Shown one piece after another: positions 59,015 to 64,000 of a DNA stretch of 64,000 nucleotides. Origin of the DNA: Chitinophagaceae bacterium (GTDB taxonomy: Bacteria; Bacteroidota; Bacteroidia; Chitinophagales; Chitinophagaceae); the NCBI GenBank assembly GCA_016703625.1, contig JADJBP010000002.1, positions 310,001 to 374,000 on the forward strand, read 5' to 3'. Positions within the stretch are counted from its first letter, which is position 1. Each line of letters begins with the position of its first letter. The notes beneath the pieces were generated by a model. The model was given only the letters and a program-made list of their open reading frames with translations, made no database searches and was not told the origin of the DNA. The position numbers were made by a program, and so were the translations under genes.

Positions 59015-62000
59015 ATGGCAAAGTTCTGCAGAATATCTCTAATTTCAATATTCCTTGTTTTCAGTGCCGGTTTTGTTTTTGCCCAGGTCAGTTCGGTGGA
59101 GTTTGGGAAAAACAGGGTTCAGTTTAAAAAAATTCAAGTGGTATTATTACCAGACCCGGAATTTCAATATATATTATTACGATAACGGCGAAGAACTTGC
59201 CAAATTCATTGCCCAGAGTGCTGAAAAGGAACTGGCACAAATGGAAGCCGCTGCCGAATACAGTTTACAACGCCGTGCCAATATCGTATTGTATAACGAA
59301 TATGCCGATATGCAGCAAAGCAATATCGGGCTTGGCATCGAGTGGCAGAATTCGGGCGGCGGTACCAAACTGGTGAATAATAAAATGGTGGTTTATTTTG
59401 AAGCTGATCACCAGAAATTACGCCTGCAGGTGCGCAAAGGCATTGCACAGGTATTAACCGAAAATCGTTTATTCGGCGACGATATTGGCGAAATTGCCGG
59501 GAACCAGGCACTGCTTGACCTGCCCAAATGGCTTACCGATGGCTATATGAGTTACCTGGCACAGAACTGGAGTACCGAACTGGATGATGAACTGAAAAGT
59601 GAAATGCTGAGCGGCAACTATAAAAATTTCACCAAATTCGCTTATGCCAAACCCGGGATCGCGGGCCATGCTTTCTGGTATTTTATTGAAGAAAAATACA
59701 AAAAGGAAAATGTTACTTACCTGCTTTACCTGTCTACTGTTTACAAAAACCTGAACAAAGCCTGCCTGCAGGTTTGTAAAAAGAAATTCAAGGATGTGCT
59801 TGCCGAGTTCATGGAATACCAGGATGATAAATATTATAAAGACATTGCCAAAAGAAAGCCATACCCCAAAGGCAGTTACGTGGATGGATTTGATATAAAC
59901 AGCCGCCTGGATTATTTCAGGTTCAATGTAAATCCCATCAAACGTAACAACTCATACGTGGTCACTCAATTTAAGAAAGGGATAGTACGGGTTATTTATT
60001 ATGATGAATATGAAAACAAAACACTGCTGAAATACGGTGTACGCAGTTATAAAAATGAAATGAATCCCAATTACCCTATGATGGCCTGGGACCCCAAGGG
60101 AACAAGAATTGCCGTTTTATATACCAAAGAAGGAAAACTGAACCTGTTTGTGTACGACATTGTGATGCGTACCAAACAATACAAGATCGATCTCACCAAA
60201 CAGTTTGACCAGGTACAGGACATGAAGTATATGCTCAACAGCAATACGCTTTTAATAACAGCCGTAAAGAACGGCCATACCGATATTTATACGTTTGAGA
60301 TACAGAATGAAAAACTGAGGCAGATCACCAATGATGTATATGATGGCCTGGATGCGTCTTTTGTTGCGTTCCCCAATAAGACCGGGATCATATTCAGCAG
60401 CAACCGGCCCAACCCGGCAGCCAAAAGCGGCGAAACAGTTTTACCCAGCGATAACCGGTACAATATTTTCTTAATCACCGATTTCGGCGATAAGCCCGAG
60501 TTGAACCAGCTCACCCAGTTATCCAGTTTGAAATATGGCAATGCCCGTTACCCCATGCAGTACAACGTAAACCATTTTACGTTTGTAAGTGATGAAAACG
60601 GTGTGGGTAACCGTTATGCCGGTTTTTTTACCACTCAAAAAGCCGGTCTCGATACACTGGTTTTGATCAGCGATGTAATATTGCGGAACCCTTCGGCCAA
60701 AGAAGTGGACAGCATGCTGGTGCTATATAAGAAAACCGATGTTGATTCAGTGGCCGTGGTATCCATCACAAATGATTCGGCCTATACGTTCCCGTTAACC
60801 AATTACCAGAGTACGCTGGGCGAGACCCGTATTGCCGGTGATAACAACCAGGTAAGTGAAGTTACCCGCCAGAGCGATGAAAAGGTATTGTATAAATTAA
60901 AGATCGATGAAAATGTGTTGCGGCGCAGGAATATTACCGCACAGCCTACCGAATACATGAAAAAAGTAATGGGGGAATATAAAGATACTGCTGCAGTAAA
61001 TAAAGCCATTACGGCAGCACAACCTCCAAAAAAAGATGATGATTTTTTCCAGACAGAATTTGCCAATGAAAAAAAGGACAGCAGTACTGCCGGAAAAGAT
61101 GTTGCTGTGGCAACTGCCGGTTACGATGTTTTAAAGACCATCAAAAAATTCAGGTATAAGCCGCCAAAATTTTCAGCTGACTATGGTTCAGTTGGTTTAA
61201 GCAGCGGCAGCAATGTTTTAATAAACCGTTACCAACCTTATGGTGGCGGTTCCGGCCCCATTATGCTTAATTCGGGTTCTGTATTAAACGGCCTTATCCG
61301 CCTGGGAACAGCGGAACTTATGGAAGATGTAAGGATCACCGGCGGTTTCAGGATCGGAAGTAATTTAAAAGATAATGAGTGGATGATGAGTTACCAGAAT
61401 TATAAAAGAAGGATTGATTGGGGTGTTACTTACTACCGCAACGTTGTTAGTTACGATTTTGGGTTACTTGATAGTACAGGCAACCAGGTAAACAGCCCTG
61501 GTAAAATATTCACTAATCTTTACCAGGTAAATGTCAGCTATCCGTTTGATGCCACAAAAAGCATACGTTTATCTACCGGGATAAGATCTGATAATGCCGT
61601 TATTGTTTCAAATGTAAACAGGCAATTTTTATTAGGCACGCCCAATCAACGAACACTTTATTCCACTACACACCTGGAATATGTGTATGATAATAGTTTA
61701 AATCCTGCCATGAATATCTGGAATGGATTACGCTATAAGTTTTTTATTGACTGGAACAGGCAGATCAACAAAGTACAGTTTGCTGATGGGCCCAACACCT
61801 TTAATCTTGGTTTTGATGCCCGCTACTACTACCTCATTTACCGCAATTTTATCTGGGCCGGAAGAGCTGCAGGTGATTTCAGCTGGGGCAACCAGAAAAT
61901 GATCTATTATTTAGGCGGCGTAGATGGCTGGCTGATGTTTGGCGAGAATGATAAATATGATGCAAACGGCGTTAAGATAAAAGAAAGATATTTTAATACC

Positions 62001-62441
62001 AGTAACCCGCCTGATAATGACCAGGATTATGCTTTTCAAAGCCTGGCGGTAAACATGCGGGGTTACATACAGAATGTGGCCAATGGCAATAATGCGGTTG
62101 TGATCAACAGTGAGTTCAGGTTGCCCATTGTGTCAACTTTTTTTAACCGTACCATCAATAATGCTTTCCTCAATAATTTCCAGATCATCCAGTTCATTGA
62201 CCTGGGTACAGCCTGGAATGGCGCTTATGATAAATTTAAACGCCCTGAAGTTGTTTACGGGCAACCCCCGGTGCAGGTAAAAGTAAAAGCCGGTGGCCTG
62301 GGGCCATTTGCGGGCGGATATGGATTTGGTGCACGAAGTACCTTATTGGGTTATTTTGTAAAGTTTGATGCCGGTTGGCCAATGAGTGGTTTCTTTAAAG
62401 GAAAACCCGTTTTGTATGTGGCGCTGGGTTTGGATTTTTAA
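59015..62441 (+). CDS. TolB-like PD40 propeller protein with N-terminal peptidase-like domain and C-terminal beta-barrel, one frameshift
   Basis: About 1,140 residues. The start ATG at 59015 gives signal peptide MAKFCRISLISIFLVFSAGF, cleaved before QVSSVEFGKNR. The 7-A run at 59126-59132 is one too long; corrected, QFKKFKWYYYQTRNFNIYYY continues. Domains in order: an N-terminal domain resembling MA-type gluzincins without a visible HExxH (about 30-270), a PD40 propeller (about 290-560; MMAWDPKGTRIAVLYTKEGK, VAFPNKTGIIFSSNRPNP), a low-complexity linker and a C-terminal outer-membrane barrel ending GKPVLYVALGLDF. Long family conserved in Bacteroidota, often labelled TolB-like translocation protein. 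Real function unknown; possibly outer-membrane biogenesis. Confidence 0.75.
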
Positions 62442-62454
62442 GGGGTAGCGACGG

Positions 62455-63120
62455 CTACAAGCCGTTAGATCCCTGGTGTGGTAATATATAACCTGGCAAT
62501 TTTTTTATAGAAAAATATAAAAGGTAAAACAGCACCGTTAGCACTGAAGTTATGCCCCAGGTTTGCAGATGATCCAGTGGAAAAACAAAACGTTGAACAA
62601 CCGTTAATAATAAATCCAAAGGATTGCTGATGATATCCCAACTGTTCCACCTGAGGAACCTGCCCAGGTAAACGCCAAAAGAACCGAGGAACAGGATAAA
62701 TATGATTACAATGGGGACCCTTTTCTTATAAATGTTTTTTTCCAGGAATAATTCTACCCGGTATAATGAAATAAAGGCCATCATTAATCCAACAACAGAA
62801 GCAGAGAATATTAATACTGCATCAAACCATTTGGGAACTTTTGATTCCAATCCCAGGTGTATAAGATCTGTAATGATATATAATGCATTGGGAAAAAAAA
62901 GCAGCCAGGTACCCAGCAACAGCAATTGTTTCCACTTTTTGATGTTTATGATCCTGATCAAATAAAAACTCAGCCTGAACGGGATCCACGCCAGGAATAA
63001 ATTCCATACCAGGAAAATAAAATGCATACTCCCGGTAAAAAATATCCTGATACAAATCAATGAGCCTATAAAAATGAAAAATGCCAGTAACGTTTTTTCA
63101 AATGGAGCAAAGCGGTACAT
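62455..63120 (-). CDS. DUF1361 domain-containing membrane protein
   Basis: 221 residues with about seven TM helices. The family pattern is LVWNLFLAWIPFRLSFYLI, LLLGTWLLFFPNALYIITDL (FPNAxYxxTDL) and FLGSFGVYLGRFLRWNSWDI. The function of DUF1361 proteins is unknown. The start MYRFAPFEKTLLAFF at 63120 is used; it lies one base from the stop codon of the upstream kinase gene, so the two are coupled. The last residues (HQGSNGL) overlap a small ACGGCT/AGCCGT hairpin at 62450-62464. Confidence 0.85.
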   Translation of the reverse strand: MYRFAPFEKTLLAFFIFIGSLICIRIFFTGSMHFIFLVWNLFLAWIPFRLSFYLIRIINIKKWKQLLLLGTWLLFFPNALYIITDLIHLGLESKVPKWFDAVLIFSASVVGLMMAFISLYRVELFLEKNIYKKRVPIVIIFILFLGSFGVYLGRFLRWNSWDIISNPLDLLLTVVQRFVFPLDHLQTWGITSVLTVLFYLLYFSIKKLPGYILPHQGSNGL

Positions 63121-63121
63121 A

Positions 63122-63487
63122 TTATTGAACAGGTTTAACCAGGTGAAGGATCTTAGGCAAAAAAACAATAGCGGCAATCACTAAACTTACAATAGCACAA
63201 ACCAAAACAGCACCTGCTGCAATATCTTTTACCAGTTTTATCCCTGGGTGTATTTCCAGGTGAACGACATCAGCAAGTTTTTCAATTGCGGTATTTAACA
63301 ATTCCGTTGTTAATACAACAGCGATACAAATGAATACAACCATCCATTCAATTGTAGAAATGTTTAACCAAATACCTGCCGTTAAAACAATTGCTGCCAG
63401 CAGCAAATGGATCTTAAAATTTGTTTGAGTGGTAAAACTGTATTGTATACCACTCCATGCATTCAGCATTGACCGGATTAATTTCAT
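63122..63487 (-). CDS. Diacylglycerol/undecaprenol kinase family protein
   Basis: 121-residue DgkA-type membrane kinase with three TM helices. The signature VVLTTELLNTAIEKLADVV (ExxNTAIE) is followed by HPGIKLVKDIAAGAVLVCAI (KDxxAGAV). In Gram-positives this family phosphorylates undecaprenol; in Bacteroidota the substrate may be undecaprenol or diacylglycerol. Start MKLIRSMLNAWSGIQYSF. Intact frame. Linked to the DUF1361 gene. Confidence 0.9.
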   Translation of the reverse strand: MKLIRSMLNAWSGIQYSFTTQTNFKIHLLLAAIVLTAGIWLNISTIEWMVVFICIAVVLTTELLNTAIEKLADVVHLEIHPGIKLVKDIAAGAVLVCAIVSLVIAAIVFLPKILHLVKPVQ

Positions 63488-63539
63488 TGTATTTTTTTAG
63501 GCGCCTGAAGGCATAGAGCCGTCTTAACGCATGGTTCTG

Positions 63540-64000
63540 TTAATTTATTTGCTGTTTTAGTAATGCTGTTGGTTGTCCCAGTATCTCAAACCATTTCCAG
63601 TTTGAAATAGCTGTACTTTTTTTCCCCCGCCGGTATGCCTGTTTAAATGCAGCCCAGTGTTCGGGCATGGTTATAAATCCATACATAACAGTGGCTATCA
63701 CCGGGAAAGATACATGCCCGTTTCCCATCATAAAACACTGCAGGCAACCTTCGCCTTCATCAGTAGTGTCATAATTCAATAAAATATGTTTGATATCATG
63801 CCTGGCATAATAGGGTAACAGTTCCAGCTGTTTTGTTTCCAAAAAATTGACCAGGTCTTTACCCAGTGTATTGTCAGGAAAATTTTTTAACTCATCACGG
63901 GTAAATGGAAAAATTTCAGGCTTACGGATGATCTGCAACACCGGCAATGCCATCCGGTGTGTTAAGTAAACCAGTAACACAGATCTCCATTTTTTAACCA
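63540..64000 (-). CDS. COQ4-family protein, 5' end beyond the window
   Basis: The visible 153 residues match the C-terminal part of the COQ4 family: FTRDELKNFPDNTLGKDLVN, the conserved HDxxH in YARHDIKHILLNYDTTDEGE, CFMMGNGHVSFPVIATVMYG and EHWAAFKQAYRRGKKS. In eukaryotes COQ4 acts in ubiquinone synthesis. Bacteroidota use menaquinone, so the role here is unknown. The frame stays open to the window edge (VKKWRSVLLVYLTHRM precedes), so the start is not seen. Confidence 0.8.
   Translation of the reverse strand, partial: VKKWRSVLLVYLTHRMALPVLQIIRKPEIFPFTRDELKNFPDNTLGKDLVNFLETKQLELLPYYARHDIKHILLNYDTTDEGEGCLQCFMMGNGHVSFPVIATVMYGFITMPEHWAAFKQAYRRGKKSTAISNWKWFEILGQPTALLKQQIN

Noticed and set aside
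1..62441. Programmed frameshifting or widespread pseudogenes
   Set aside because: Breaks fall at homopolymers without slippery-site structure and hit essential genes, so sequence error is simpler.
62450..62464. Terminator for the TolB-like gene
   Set aside because: ACGGCT/AGCCGT stem is short, has no T-run and overlaps the DUF1361 stop; too weak to call.
1..64000. tRNA or rRNA genes, IS elements, prophage or toxin-antitoxin pairs
   Set aside because: None recognised on either strand by eye; a covariance-model scan would be needed to exclude tRNAs fully.

Overview
The window comes from a Bacteroidota chromosome, most likely family Chitinophagaceae. The evidence is a SusC/SusD pair with relaxed lipoboxes, type IX secretion (T9SS) and gliding genes (sprA, gldF, gldG, a PorE-like protein, T9SS C-terminal domains), a MurF-Alr fusion, a DUF4105/Lnb-type protein, and promoters of the TAnnTTTG kind. 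The exact genus is an inference. No tRNA, rRNA, phage, IS transposase or CRISPR was seen.

Layout. 1-5.8 kb: yidC, rplY, prs, radC and a DUF3467 gene, interrupted by two small four-helix-bundle (S23/IVP family) genes that each sit between inverted arrays of heptamer repeats. 5.8-11.7 kb: lipoprotein-susD-susC nutrient uptake operon. 11.9-14.8 kb: a helix-hairpin-helix/beta-barrel protein and a PorV/PorQ-like barrel. 14.9-22.3 kb: folD, queE, a PorE-like OmpA protein, dprA, a secreted TIM-barrel lipoprotein and guaB. 22.5-31.8 kb: DUF4105 protein, alpha/beta hydrolase, two tandem giant adhesin-like proteins with gliding-motility (T9SS type B) C-termini, an SDR and a small secreted protein. 32-40 kb: sprA-ruvA. 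40-47.5 kb: fabH, a secreted subtilisin, an rRNA methyltransferase, two lipoproteins, lspA. 47.7-53.7 kb: gldF-gldG-terC-murF/alr. 54-58.9 kb: M43 metalloprotease, a proline-rich peptide, the iscS-iscU-iscA operon, methylmalonyl-CoA epimerase and an MBL hydrolase. 59-64 kb: a TolB/barrel protein, a DUF1361 membrane protein, a diacylglycerol kinase and a COQ4-like gene running off the end.

Two things dominate. First, at least 17 otherwise well conserved genes carry one or more frameshifts, and every break I traced lies at or next to a homopolymer run. This points to uncorrected indels in the assembly rather than to pseudogenes, so I annotate those genes as single loci with breaks. Two adhesin genes and a convergent gene pair also look as if larger internal pieces are missing.

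Second, there is an unusual family of period-7 repeats. It flanks both S23 genes as long inverted arms, forms gene-less hairpins in intergenic spacers (one inside the isc operon), makes a 145-bp pure array behind murF/alr, and appears in frame inside three protein genes. This is the best candidate in the window for an undescribed system: a small mobile hairpin element whose only gene is an S23-family protein, comparable to the intervening sequences known in some 23S rRNA genes.
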